Assembly: GCA_030762935.1 (NCBI GenBank)
Contig: CM060896.1
Location: forward strand, 12,636,001 to 12,700,000
Source: Hymenopus coronatus
Lineage: Eukaryota; Arthropoda; Insecta; Mantodea; Hymenopodidae
Direction: 5' to 3'
Length of the DNA stretch: 64,000 nt
Each line of letters starts with the position of its first letter. Positions within the stretch are counted from its first letter, which is position 1. Positions 47,460 to 59,318 of the stretch are shown here, one piece after another. The translations under genes and the position numbers were made by a program. The notes under the pieces are model-generated. The model was not told the DNA's origin and did not search any database. It was given only the letters and a program-made list of their open reading frames with translations.

Positions 47460-48520
47460 TTTTACACATTTTTGTTAGATATGGGACTATTCTCTGAACA
47501 TAAGTACCTAAAACAGTTCTGATTCAGTAACTATCCTAAGAGACATTGTGATATTCCCTAGTAGTTTTCATTTAGAACTTTTTTTTAGATGTACAAAGTG
47601 TAATACAATCATTTTGATCATTTGTATAAGTGATCATCATCCTGCACATTGTGATATTATTTCTTTGTGTTAAGTATGGAACTGTTCTCGGAACATAAGG
47701 AGTGTAATATATTGTCTTTGATCATGCATAGGTGTCTATCCCCAGACATATTGTCATATTCCTTTTCATTGTTAGATATGAAATCATTCTCTAGGCATAA
47801 GGAGTGAAAAATACTATTTCTTTGATCATGTGGTATAGGTCCCTATACACAGTTCTTCGATTGAGCTGTATCAGCATGATTCCCCAGATGCGTTCCCTGT
47901 TAGTGTTAGATATAGAACTGATCTTTGATCAAGTTGTGTCAGTGACTATCTAGACACAATGGTGCATTTCATGTTAGTGTTAGATATAGAACTGATTTTT
48001 GATCAAGTCATGTTAATCATGTTCCTTGTTAGTGCTAGATGAAGAAGAAGAGTAAGACTTCTTTGATTAAGTTCTGTTAGTGACTATTCCCAGACACATT
48101 GTCAAGTTCCCTGGTTTGGTAGATTGGAACTGCTCTCTGAACATAATAGCAGAGTTCTTTCATTAGGTTATACCAGTGGCTATCCTGAGACAAGGTCATT
48201 TTCCTTGTTAATTTAAAATATGAAACTGTTCTCTGCACATAAGAAATACACAGTGCATTGATCAAGTTTTATCACTCAAGTTGTATTATCTCCAGACACA
48301 TTGTTACTTTCCATTTTAATGTTGGATATGAAGCTGTTCTCTGAGCATATAGAGATTAACCCTTGATCAAATTATATCAGTAACTATTCCCAGACACGTT
48401 GTCAAGTTTCCTTTCAATGTAGGATGTGGAACTGTTCTCTGAATGTAGGAGTAACCTGTTCCTTGATAAAGTTGTGTCACTGATTATTTTCAGACAAATT
48501 TTTATGTTTCTTGTTAGTGA
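47460..48520 (+). repeat. Array of ~100-bp satellite in gene 2 intron 2, about 9-10 units
   Basis: Units share gttagatatgaaactgttct ctctgaacataaggagtg ... tttgatcaagttgtatcagt gactatccccagacacattg. The ttctctgaacata core recurs at about 47491, 47683, 47786, 48131, 48229, 48335 and 48434 (spacing near 100 bp, with shortened units between). It starts 50 bp after gene 2 exon 2. It is the reverse complement of the gene 1 array, so the two have the same orientation relative to transcription. Confidence 0.8.
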
Positions 48521-49320
48521 ATGACTTTATTGCTCCTTCCTCCTGTACATTGTTACAAATTCTACAAATTGTCATAGTGTATAAACATTTATTTAGCGCC
48601 CCATTCAGTTTAATTCCCTGGTTATACTGTGCATGGTGGCTAGAGCTGTCAGACCTACAAGTACTGCCCAGAGCTTCCGGGTTTGGAATGAATTCTCAGG
48701 CTATACAGCCCAATGACTTGAATGTGATTGTACTCTTAATCTGTTTGAATGTTAATTTTGTTTTGTAACAAAATGATATGTTTCTATTCTTATTCTTGTG
48801 TGTCTAATATTATTTCATTATTGTATATATAGTAATCGGCTCATACATATTAAAGAAATATATCACGCAAATATAAACTGACATCTATTTTTGTGTTCGT
48901 TCGTTTGTCAGTTATAAGGTTATGATATATCAGTTTACCAGCAATTGCTGGAATCCTTGTGCAAAATTTAGAATCAAGCTTCTATAACATGATGTAGAAA
49001 GTCTAGTTCTTCAAATATATTCAGACTTTTCATCATCATTAGAAAATTGAGGAACTGAAAACATATTGTGAGTTTGCTCAGAATGACTATACTGAAATAT
49101 TGTGACACATTGTTATGTAATGATTGTCTTTGCAGTCAGCTGTGGAGCATAAGATGTGGCAAGTTTAAAAATGTATTATGTAGCATGGTGCAAAGTAAAA
49201 ATACCTCCCCTAAGTGTGGAAATTTATTAGTTCACTAGACTAAATAAATAGTATTCACTAACATCACCAGAATGTTTACTAGATTTTTTTAAATGCAACA
49301 TTACTTATATTTCCTAAGGT
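48521..49320. other. No gene recognised
   Basis: Gene 2 intron 2 (presumed). The 85-codon frame at 48511-48768 shows nothing recognisable. Confidence 0.45.
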
Positions 49321-49328
49321 AGAGTCAG

Positions 49329-49870
49329 TCCACGCTAGAGAGACCGAGATTATGCAACACTGTTTTCAGACTCCTGTATGGTCATGCGCATGTGCATCAA
49401 CAGAGGCTATAGTCACAGGACATGTGTATCTGGACATGTTGCAAAACATTGTTATTGACCAACTTCCCCATGGATCGATTTTCCAGCAAGATGAGGTATT
49501 GCCCCATTATCATCGACAGGTGCCTGACTTCTTGAATGAGAACTTTCCCAATATGTGGATCAGAGGAGGAGGCCCCCTTGCCTGGCTACTCAGGTCACCT
49601 GATTTGACCCTTTGAAATTTTTTTCTGGTGATTTCTGAAGAGCGTTGCTGCAGCACTTGTAACTCCACAAATGCTACAGAAGACTTGGCAGGAGGCTAAA
49701 CACCATTTAGATGTGTGCAGAGTCACCCAAGGTGCACACTTCGAGTTGCATTGACCATCCTCCAAAACTTGGCAAGTTTTTATCTCAAGTTATGTAAAAG
49801 TTTATATACCAATCCATTCTGTATACTTCAAATTATCACTTATTTTTTGATCCCTCTAGCGTGGACACCC
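49329..49870 (+). mobile_element. Mariner-like element, 5' internal deletion, TIRs retained
   Basis: Left remnant gtccacgctagagagaccga at 49330; right ccctctagcgtggacaccct at 49854. Between them only the C-terminal transposase part: TEAIVTGHVYLDMLQNIVID, GSIFQQDEVLPHYHRQVPDF, GGPLAWLLRSPDLTL, and after a frameshift EAKHHLDVCRVTQGAHFEL. The catalytic Asp of the normal QQDGAPPH survives as QQDEVLPH. The helix-turn-helix region is deleted. Confidence 0.8.
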
Positions 49871-50195
49871 TGTAATTATACTATTAGAAAAATAGGACAT
49901 ACTTTCCATAGATGTTCATGAGGCTGTGTTGGAAGTAAAGAAAAAATAGAGGAGGAGAGGTTATATGCATAACAACTTGTAATGTTTTTTACTACTATTA
50001 TTTTTATTGGGTTTGGTAGAGGTTCAGTATATGATCATTAGTAGCAGCAACAGCAGTTAATTTTATTATGTTAGTAAAAATTGTGAACGTAATAATACAC
50101 AAAAATTTGTTTAAAAATTTACCATGACACACCTGCTGCGCTCTCTATTTCTATTATCACATGTCCTCTTTGTCTTATAATTTCTTCTTCTTTCA

Positions 50196-50442
50196 CGGCC
50201 GTGCCGAGGCCGAGTGGTTAGACCACTTGCCTCTCACCTAGATGACCCAGGTTCGATCCCAAGCACCGGGGAGATCCGCATGTGAGATTTGTGGTGGACA
50301 AAGCGGCACTAGGGTGGGTTTTCTCTGGTTTCCCCTGCCATCACATTCCACCGGTGCGCCATCTTCATTCATGTATCATCAGTGTCACTGCCTGTGGTGC
50401 CGTAAGTAGTTAAAGTGGGCTTTAAACACTACCAAAAAAGAA
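50196..50442 (+). mobile_element. SINE family A, full-length reference copy with TSD
   Basis: Head cggccgtgccgaggccgagt, ggttagaccacttgcctc, B box ccaggttcgatccc, body ttgtggtggacaaagcggca, ttctctggtttcccctgcca, caccggtgcgccatcttcat, 3' end ggctttaaacactaccaaaa. The 10-bp duplication tcttctttca flanks it (50186-50195 and 50443-50452). The tRNA-like head has the long variable-arm spacing of a Ser/Leu-type tRNA, by eye. Confidence 0.92.
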
Positions 50443-50499
50443 TCTTCTTTCATACTGTTCACATGTATCATCTCACACCTACATGCCTTTCCCTTTTCT

Positions 50500-51700
50500 T
50501 TATAAACCTGCTGGCCTACTAATTACAGCTCATCTCTTGAACTGTCCACCCCCACCCTTGCCATAAAAACATAACTTGATTTCCACTTTGATACGTTTTC
50601 TTCGTAATTTGCTGAATACAGTTGTTTCTACTGCAAATGACCTCCCCTCCTTTCTTCTAGTCTTCTCCTCTGTTGCAGTTGACCTCCCCTCCTTTCTTCT
50701 AGTCTTCTCCTCTGTTGCAGTTTCTCCTGCCCCTAGCTGTGCTTTGCTGGTCTTTGCCACCTCCCGTTCATTTCTATCTCTTCACTATACACAGATGCAT
50801 TTGTTGCATTCTGCTGAGTTAACCCTTCTTGACCATTGACCTCTTAGGCTGATGCTCCCTGAATTCTTGCTTTATCTTCAATTTTCTATTTCCTGCCTTT
50901 CTAATCCATAATTTTAAATTTCTAATATATGCCATACTTACTTTTATGTGGACCATTCTTCCTTGTTCTATTAGTCTTGTTAGTTGTTCTCTTTGTACAT
51001 CAGGTCTCTATTATTTTAAATGTCCATTCCTTAATTTTCTGATTGGTTTATCATGTCTTTCACGATTTGCATATTGAGGCATATAATATCATAATTGTTC
51101 ACTTTGAGCCCTAATTTTTTGACAAATAGATCTTGATTTGAACGTCAATGCAAAATTGTACTTTGGTGGCTTGATATGCGCAGATGTTTGCATCAAGGCC
51201 TCTTGCACATCATGTCCTTGAGCATTTCTTCTATCATGGCATTAACTTTCTTGGTGTTGCTGTCGTCTCTACCCTCCAGGGCACATATGCATTCACCAAT
51301 GTCTTCCAGGATATCAATGCAACAGTCAAGGCTCTTTATTGTTCTCCCAAGCTCTTCCACACTGACCATTTGTCCATAAATTTGGCCATTTTCAGGTTCT
51401 CCACTGCACAATTCACAGCCCTTATTTTATTTCTCATTTTCTGCACTGCAGTTTCCATTTCCTGGCTTTCATTTCTTCTTTTGGACCCTTCAGTGTGATC
51501 TTATTTCCATCTGCAGCTTCTCTAACAAGGAATTCACTATATTTTTTCACTTCCCATTTTGTTCATTCCAGAATTTACATTCAATTTGGCCATTATTTCT
51601 TTCCTGCCAATAGCACCTGAAGCATTTCCTCCATTTTGGCAGTTTTTCATTTCATTCTGATGCCAGTGTAACAAATGAGGACACCAGTTTCTGTTTAATT
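50500..51700 (-). pseudogene. Possible LINE ORF1 (gag-like) remnant
   Basis: Minus-strand frames read IMAKLNVNSGMNKMGSEK, then SEFLVREAADGNKITLKGPK, then METAVQKMRNKIRAVNCAVE and NLKMAKFMDKWSVWKSLGEQ, with Lys/Glu-rich coiled-coil-like sequence and a duplicated TATEEKTRRKEGRS block near the end. Composition resembles the N-terminal protein of non-LTR elements, but I see no zinc knuckle and the assignment is tentative. A decayed host exon is the alternative. Confidence 0.35.
50637..50722. repeat. Two-copy perfect 42-bp tandem repeat
   Basis: gacctcccctcctttcttct plus agtcttctcctctgttgcagtt repeated back to back with no mismatch seen. The length is a multiple of three, so the minus-strand frame stays open across both copies (TATEEKTRRKEGRS twice). 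Confidence 0.9.
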
Positions 51701-52173
51701 CACTTCATTGGTCACTAGAGCAGCACACATAATGCAGCACTTACACTTTTGGTATACAAATAACTAAGTTACTGCATTCACATCAGTTTCCAAGCATTCA
51801 TCACTTGCTAAATTGACTTTTCAAGTCACTTCACTTCCTCCACCAGCCCTTGTCGGCCCTTTAAATAATCCATAGCCAACTTCAAAAGCTCCAGTCTTAG
51901 AAATTATGGGAACATTATGTTTTGTCCATTAAACAGATGACACTGGAAGAAGAATGTTCTGGTCCTGGGATAAAGAATGTCCAAAAATTCTTGCAAACAC
52001 ATAAAGCCCTTTGTTTAGCCAGCTATTCTGTATGTTTGCCCTATTGTTACAGTGGGCCAGGCAACAATCCCTTAAGGGGTTGTTCAGGTTCATGTGCTAC
52101 TGTTACAATACTTTGTACATAAAGTTTCGGGGTAATTATCAATTTTGAAATGACAAATGATTTATGTACATGG
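51701..52173. other. No gene recognised
   Basis: No supported feature between the ORF1-like remnant and the second piggyBac element. Confidence 0.4.
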
Positions 52174-52359
52174 TTAACCTTTTTGCAGATATGGATGTCA
52201 TGACATCAATTTTAAAATGCAGGAGAAACAATATGGATTTCATATGATGTCCTGTGCATACATTTAATGCTTATTTAACCCTAATTATTTTAATTTTTGT
52301 CTTTTATAATAAAATTAAATAAATTCTAGAATAAATAAACTCTTACCTTTAAAGTTTCC

Positions 52360-52640
52360 TTATTAAAGGTATACCTCAAAATATGGATAGACACATAAGG
52401 GCACATCTTCACATTCACGACATATGTTAGTCTCTATACAAACTCCTTTTTTGCGGCACACCAAACACCTTCGAAATGGATGCAACTTTTAGCAGTCAGT
52501 ATCCTTTTAGGAAAGTGTTTTCCTTCAAGTCTGAGGGGTGCAGGGGTTGTAGATTTCTAACCCCCTGTATGAAGAGGCCTCTGAATGTTATAGTGCTCAT
52601 CTCACTGTGTTATGCTTATTAATTTAACAAACAAAAATTT
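52360..52640 (-). pseudogene. piggyBac transposase C-terminal Cys-rich domain (detached)
   Basis: Minus-strand LQPLHPSDLKENTFLKGY, then RRCLVCRKKGVCIETNICRE then CEDVPLCVYPYFEVY. This is the RRC-VC---G-R-ET-Y-C--C---LC--PCF pattern of the piggyBac CRD. It is the missing 3' end of the gene at 54540-56058. Confidence 0.8.
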
Positions 52641-52664
52641 AATTTCTAACAAAAGGAAGAAATA

Positions 52665-52998
52665 TGGCATATATGTCCAATATTAGTCACTTATACAACA
52701 TGATCAAAGAGACAGTATTACATTCCTTATATCTAGAGAACAATTCCACATCTAACAAAAGGGGGACTATGACAATGTGTATAATTATAGGGACCTACAC
52801 AACATGATCAAAGAAATAGTATTTTTCGCTCCTTATGCCTAGAGAATGATTTCATATCTAACACTGAAAAGGAATATGACAATATGTCTGTGGATAGATG
52901 CCTATGCATGATCAAAGACAATATATAACACTCCTTGTGTTCCGAGAACAGTTCTATACTTAACACAAAGAGATAGTATCACAATGTGCAGGATGATG
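52665..52998 (-). repeat. Satellite array, about 3 units, inverted copy of 47633-47862
   Basis: Units with acattccttatatctagaga, gctccttatgcctagagaat and cactccttgtgttccgagaa at ~100-bp spacing. Of these, 52780-52998 is the reverse complement of 47633-47862 at about 94% identity by eye (about 13 differences over 215 bp), far closer than units within either array. Confidence 0.8.
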
Positions 52999-53082
52999 AT
53001 TACGTGAACGTGGCTTAGGCGTGAGGTGATTGGGGAAACTCTTCAATGCCATCTAGCTTGTCATCTTCGAAAACATCCATAT

Positions 53083-54435
53083 TTATTTCTGATCTTCTGC
53101 CACACTCGCTGAAAAATCACTACTGTCACCATTAACAGTGAATGTCAGGTTTTCCACTTCTGTTTCTAGAAGGCCTTCAGTTTTTACATACGCCTCTTCC
53201 ACTTGGCGAACATGCCGATATACTGGACCCCATTCTACTTCGCCTATTTCACCAAATTGCTGTTTGCACAAATGCCACACATCTTCCATCTTGAAACTCT
53301 TATTGCAAAGGGCAACCCATTCTTTGAAATTTGCCCAAATTTTTTCTATGGCGTTGAGTTCGGGATGGTACAGTGGTAAGCGGAGAACTATGTGCCCATC
53401 TTCCTCTAAAACTTCATCAAGAATATACTTCTTATGCTTTGGCTTATGCAGCTTTATAAGGTCATAAAGTCCTGTTTTAAGCATATCACCTGCGAATGGA
53501 ATTCTGTTTTTAAGCAACCAGTCTTGCATTTCCTGCTTTCTTTTGTTCATTGTTGGACCCTTGTTCCTGGACACGTTGTGATAGGAAGCACTGTTAATCA
53601 CAAGAATGGACTTTTCTGGAAGATTGGGCTTTAATTTTTCTTTAACCCATTTCATGTAATTTTTGCTGTTCATTTCCCTATGATAATCACCACTTTGGTG
53701 TTTGATTTAAATATCAGTTGTGCATTGGGAATGATACCATTTTCTGTTCCTGCATTCACAATAATTAATCTTTGTCCCTTGGAGGTAGGTGCCATATAAC
53801 CCTGTGTGCTATTGTCAGACCAAGCTTTCTTTTTCGTGTGTGAACTGTGATATATGTCTGGTCGCTGTAGACACTAGGACGGTCTTCCTGGCGATATTTT
53901 ATAATAGCACATAGAAATGAAACACGTGCACTTCTTATGAATACTTTTCAATAAGAAGGCGCCTGTTCTAACGCATGTTTCGCCTACGAAATCCCAGAAG
54001 CTTGAACACTTTGAGCAAACGTGATTCTTGGCCTTTATAATAAATTGTCTCTCTTACTTATGTAGTACAGCTTTCATCGTAGGAACTCTGTTTACATGAA
54101 TGTAGAATTCAAATAGTCCTACGAACTATACACAAATCAAAATCATCCAGATCAGTGCAAGGTTTGGGCCTGTTTTTGTTTCATTTTGGTGTACTGAATG
54201 AAGAAACTGAGCCACTTTGTACATCAAGCATCTCCTTCTTTATTTTCTTAACTGTGGACAATTAAATGGCCGTTGCAGCTGCAACACACTCATGAAGCCT
54301 ATTCACGGGGATTAGAAAATTCTTTCTGTCAGCTTCCTGATGTGTACATTTCAGCACATTTGCTACTGTTTCTCTAGCTTGGCCTTTTATTATTATATGA
54401 TAAACTTTAGAGCATTTGAATGCCATTGTACTCAT
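53083..54435 (-). pseudogene. IS630/Tc1-type (DDE_3) transposase, degenerate
   Basis: ATG at 54435 (MSTMAFKCSKVYHIIIKGQA), DDFDLCIVRRTI near 54100, then YSDQTYIHSSHTKKKAWSDN (first Asp) near 53850, SKGQRLIIVNAGTENGIIPN, and an open 196-codon frame from 53673: KSILVINSASYHNVSRNKGP, GDMLKTGLYDLIKLHKPKHK, RLPLYHPELNAIEKIWANFK. The second catalytic motif, normally xxDNAxYHN, reads VINSASYHN, so the Asp is lost. The third acidic residue (Glu in ELNAIEKIWA) is kept. The last ~35 residues are Glu/Asp-rich. Upstream frames are broken. Confidence 0.85.
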
Positions 54436-54539
54436 GTTTTAATGCACTGGAAAACTCACATGCAACAGCAATAACAAGTAATAGCTATAATAATAATTAG
54501 TATTCCTACATAAGGCACGTGCTAACCAAGATCACTCGT

Positions 54540-56058
54540 CTAGATCAGGAAACACTGACTTTTGCACATACAGGTTGACGCAGATGGCAGGCGGCAGGGT
54601 GTGGGGAACTGACAGGCCAGTCGGACAGTTGAAACGAGGCTTGCCCGCTGTTGAAAGCTAGCTCTATCAGGGTTTTTATGGAAATATGAATACTCTATAT
54701 GGTGATATCCAGCTGGTGCAAAAACAATTTTTTATACCATTTAACTGTTTTTCGTAAAGAAGGATATGATTGCAATACCTAATCTACTAGATCCACACCA
54801 CCCATATGCATATGGATAACATCAGGCTTGAAAATTGACATTTTGGTGTGAGCATCGAAATCTTAGGGCTGCAATTGGACAGTGCTGTAACCACCCTCCT
54901 ATCTTGCCAAGTAATGTAGGTCAAGGGTGGGAGCTGAAACACCTGCAATTCTCCTCTCCTTAGAGACTTTGTATTCACATTCTTCGTCAAACCAATACAT
55001 TTGAACGTACTGTTCTAATTGCATTTGTGTTGCTTTTGTATAAGGCCATGTATAATTTAGGGGAGCTGTACCAATTATCTAAATATAAAGTCCTACCCTG
55101 GTCAAGTATAGGTTCCATCAGGTGCATTACTATGGAGCCAGATAACCCCAAATCTTTGTCTCCAGTATAATCAGTCCCTTGACCAGTGTAAATGCAGCTA
55201 TTGTAAAGATATCCTATTTTACTTTCACAAAGATCAATACTCTTTATGCCAAATCTGGCCCTCTTTGTTTTGATGTATTGCTTCCAACCTAAGTGGCTCT
55301 TCCAAAACATCAAGCTTTCATCTACAGTGACCATATCACCAGGTATGCAATTTTCTTTGAATTTTGAAATAATATATTCCAAAACCGACCTAATTTTGTG
55401 TAGTTTATCATTTACATTTTCTGTGCCGGTGAAATGAAGAAACTACAAAATGGAAGTAAACCTGTTATTTGACACGCACTTCCCAAAAAATGGAGTAGCT
55501 AGCATGTCATCTGTAGACCAGCACATATCTAAAGTTGGTTTATGAATAACTTCCGATCATAATTAGACCAAATGGACTGTAAATTTCATTCAGTATTACT
55601 TCTGTCCACTTCTGAATTCTACTCTTAGGCCCTAAATTGCCTTTAGAATTCAGGTCTTCCTTCACCTTACTCGCATATGCATTTGTTTCTGTAACAATGA
55701 GAGACACTAAGTCAGCAGTAAAAAATGTGAAAATGTCAATTGGTTGTCTGTCAGAAGTCAGATGAGCTTGGGGTTGTACACCAGAGGCTGTGGTCATGAA
55801 GATATGTCTAGTTGTTTTGGAGTCATTTTGACTTCTCCATAAAGTTGCTTCTTCACGAACACCCGAAGGAAGAGAGTCACTTTCTTCTGCACTGCTACTT
55901 ATATTCTCAACGCCCCCTTCAAAATCTGAAAACTCACTGTCAATATCAAAGTCACTGTCATATAGCAAAAAGTCCTCCACATTATCTGAAGTAATTTCTG
56001 AAGCCTGTACACTGCCTACACAAGCTAATTTGTTAGCTACGTTGTTAGTCAAAGCCAT
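54540..56058 (-). pseudogene. piggyBac-like transposase, N-terminal and catalytic part
   Basis: ATG at 56058. Acidic N-terminus (FLLYDSDFDIDSEFSDFEGG), then QPIDIFTFFTADLVSLIVTE. After a broken stretch comes ENCIPGDMVTVDESLMFWKS (first catalytic Asp, typically S-DE-M--FKGR), YIKTKRARFGIKSIDLCES, YTGDKDLGLSGSIVMHLMEP, LYLDNWYSSPKLYMALYKS (second Asp), and MHMGGVDLVD (third Asp) near 54780. Then LRKTVKWYKKLFLHQLDITI. In-frame stops occur between 55540 and 55390 and near 54990. Confidence 0.85.
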
Positions 56059-56639
56059 GGTTAGAACTGAGATATAACATTTTCAAATGTGCTTTTCTGA
56101 TAGCTAAAACAAAAAACTGTGAAACCCATAGCTACACGCTCTACCATAAATCTCCACTGTGTATTTATTCTAAGGCGTAAATAGAAACGCTGACAGAGAG
56201 GTTTGATTTCTTTGCAGCCTGGGTGTTCCTCACAAACACACACATGTAATTGCATCATAGCAATAGACAGAATGATAAAACCTTGAAGCTGAGAACTTTG
56301 TACTTAGGTAGCTAACTATACATATATACATTTGTATGCACATAATACAAATTAGGTGCATTCGATGTACAGAATGCCTTTTGCTACAGAGAAAATATTA
56401 TAGACATTTAAACTTTTGTTAATACAATCTCTCTTTGTTTCTATGATAGATGTATAGTGCCTTTAATGAACTTTAAGCCAATTTTTGCTTCATTAAAATA
56501 TCTTAATAAATACCAAACATATGAATGTTTATATTAAAAACATATTTACCTACATTTAACACTTCAAATGCCTTGAATTATGTATTGGGTATCCATTACT
56601 GGCCGTGCAGAACTTAAATGGCCATTGCTTAAGCGGTTA

Positions 56640-57170
56640 ATGTTTTTTAATGTGGATATTAACATTAAATTTGGATAGCTTTGTATAAAAGGATATAAGC
56701 ACTGCATAGTGACATAGGCCTTATTTTTAATATTTAATATATGTCTTAAATTTTAAGATGTTTATTATTTATTGTAATGCAAGAACATTAAATGTTGTAT
56801 ACTTGGTGAATTTCATTTTGTATGCTGTGGCATGTTCTATGTTCAGTGCCTGCTTGGCCATCATGCACATCAGTCTAATATCTTCACTGTTTGACTATAT
56901 CCAGATACATTCTCATGTTCTCTGAAGGTGTTAGTTATTAGAACTGTTTTCTGAAATAGGAGTGAAATGCAGTTCTTTGATCAGGATGGTTGTATCAGGA
57001 TATCTGCAACACATTGTTATATTCCGTTTTAGTGTTAGATATGAAGAAAGTAATTATGACTGGTATTCAACCTTGGTTCATGCCATATTCATGTTTTACA
57101 ATAAATCATTAATTCTAGTTTGTTGCTTCCTTTGTAATTTGTTCTTTAACTGTATTTACAGTCCATAGTT
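56640..57170. other. Flank with two satellite units
   Basis: 56850-57060 carries about two units of the ~100-bp satellite in the plus orientation (tcagtctaatatcttcactg, gttagttattagaactgttt, gttagatatgaagaaag). Nothing else recognised. Confidence 0.55.
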
Positions 57171-57174
57171 AAAG

Positions 57175-58650
57175 TATTGCTCTACCTTCTTACAATCTTT
57201 ATGGAACATTTCAGTTATAGTCATATTTTTCTCTAACCTAAACACTTTCTTATTGTTGTATTCTTTTCTCCAAATTTCAGTTCCTTTGCATTTAAATATA
57301 ATGTGTTCCAGATCTTCATTTTGACTGTATATAGGACATTGATTTTGTGGACATTCTTAGACCTTTTAGCCTCCATACTCCTATTCCCAGCCATACAATG
57401 CTTTCTCGCTCCTCTTTGTCATGTCTATGTTTTTTTCTCTTCCTCATAAATGTTTCACCATAAAATCTCTTTTTTGATGCCTTGTTAAATATTTTTGTAT
57501 TTCTATATACTAAAAATCTCTTTATTGCCAAGTTCCAGAAATTACTCACTTTGTTTTCTCTTCCTCTCCATATCTCCTTTCTAAGACAATTGACCCATAT
57601 ATTTGCTCTTTAAACTCTTTTCTTGATATTCTAAACACTGTTTGAACAAATTTCTTTCTTCAAAGTTCAAGATTATACAACAAAATTTCAGTGGTCTTTC
57701 CATTAGCTTTCCCTTATCACATTGCATAAGTCTAATTGTGCTACTTGCCCAACAGTTGCATTTGGTAATCCAAGGATTTCTCTACAGAATATCCTGTACA
57801 CCTCATCTATGATTTTTCATCCTCGTTCTAATCCCCATATTTCTCCCCCTTGCTTCACTTTTGCCACCATATTATATACTTTTCTTATCATTTAAAATTT
57901 ATATCAGGTACTCTGTGTTTGCAGCTTTTAATAGCTGATAAAGCTCCATTTACTTTTGCTAGTACAAATTATTGTTGTTTTTCTCATCTGCCATCACCAT
58001 CTATTTTAACTCCTAGATAATGTGTTCTCATTTATTTTCATTCTTCCATTTTTCATATTTTATCAAATTCCCCTCTTTTTTACACAGTATGAACTTGGTT
58101 CACTTTTAGTCTCCATTCTTTATAATAATTGTCTGTTTGTAACCATGATTGTTTCAAGCTATTAATTGTAATTGCATCTGCCACTAGATCATTTGCAAAA
58201 AGTAATCCAGGAATATGGACATTATTAATTATGGCATGAAATTGTAATTCCTCCTAATATCCAATAATACATCATCTATATATAAATTAAGTTGGACTAG
58301 AATTAACTTACATCCATGCCTCATGGCCTTTCTCTTGCTGGATATCTCTTGTTCACCCTTATACTAAAGGTATTCTCATTATATAATGCTCTAAGGTTGT
58401 CTCCCACTTGTTTACTAAATCTGTGCCGCAAAAATAATCCAGTTGTATACTCTCTGGATCAACTATAGCTATGCATAACTTTCCGCTCTTGTCCTTCAAG
58501 TATTTGCCTAGCAATGTTTTTATAATAAATTATCAACTGTTCTCCTTCCTATTCAGAAGCACAAATGGGATTCTGAGAGAATATTATATTATTTGACACA
58601 TATTTGTATCCTACTTGCCATAATCTTTATTAAAATTTTGCCTCTATGCA
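57175..58650 (-). mobile_element. LINE ORF2 remnant (RT and C-terminal zinc knuckle)
   Basis: Minus-strand reading order: GMDVS... then YIDDVLL near 58270, PGLLFANDLVADAITINSL near 58170 (the F-DD box decayed to FAND), and at the end NQCPIYSQNEDLEHIIFKCK then GTEIWRKEY near 57300 (zinc knuckle). Same family as 33575 and related to the LINE at 34395. Many stops. Confidence 0.7.
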
Positions 58651-59318
58651 GTGCAATCTATAATTGTTTGATTTGTCAATATTTCCCTTACCTTATATGA
58701 TGGAGTCCAGTAGCTTCATTTCTCTTTATATTTCTTCATCCAGCATGCCTACATAATAATTACCTGTTTCATAAATTCGTATCTCTTTTATTCCAGATGG
58801 TAAAGTTGCTCACATTATCATGTGGTTGCCTTTTCTGAACTACATTTATTGTAAAGAACATTTAGTTTAAACATTTAATGGTATTCCAAACTCTGGATTG
58901 ATGTGCATGCTACTAAAAGTTGTGCTTAGACTTCAAACTTTTCATGCATGTCATTAAGATTTTTCTCTTTCAGACTACATTCTATTTCTGTGGGTCTCTT
59001 ATCAAGAATAGCCTAATTTTCTTCAATCTATTGTCAATACTACAAACATGTTTTAAGTGAGGTGCAGGAACAACAGGAAATCCGTTACTCTTCTCTAGAA
59101 GAGTTTCTTCTTATTTAAAATTCGCACATGGAAGTTTTGTTTGGTGACTGTATAGACTTTTGGCATAATAGTAGCATTAATACACTGAAATATATGGTTG
59201 CTCAATGTAATAAGGTGTGTATGAAGGCTTTTACATCAGTTTGCACAGTGAAAGAAGTTAAGGGAGGGGAACAGAATTTGTTAGCAATTGCAAACTGGAA
59301 AAAAAAAATTGGAGTGTT
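58651..59318. other. No gene recognised
   Basis: Possibly more of the LINE 5' part, too decayed to assign. Confidence 0.35.

Larger units (their letters stand above)
52178..56636 (-). mobile_element. Second piggyBac-like element, split by a DDE_3 transposon
   Basis: TTAA at 52174-52177 (ggttaacctttttgcag) and at 56637-56640 (attgcttaagcggttaa) bound a minus-strand piggyBac gene. Its N-terminal and catalytic part (56058 down to about 54540) and Cys-rich C-terminal domain (about 52490-52360) are separated by about 1.9 kb holding a DDE_3 transposase and satellite units. Removing the insert leaves about 2.56 kb, the same as the intact-length copy at 40276. The TIRs match only weakly (TTAACC then a short similarity). 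Confidence 0.6.

Noticed and set aside
50196..50270. Functional tRNA gene at the SINE heads (also at 30640-30744 and 45022)
   Set aside because: A and B boxes are present, but the cloverleaf is incomplete and the SINE body follows directly with a TSD outside; these are SINE promoters.
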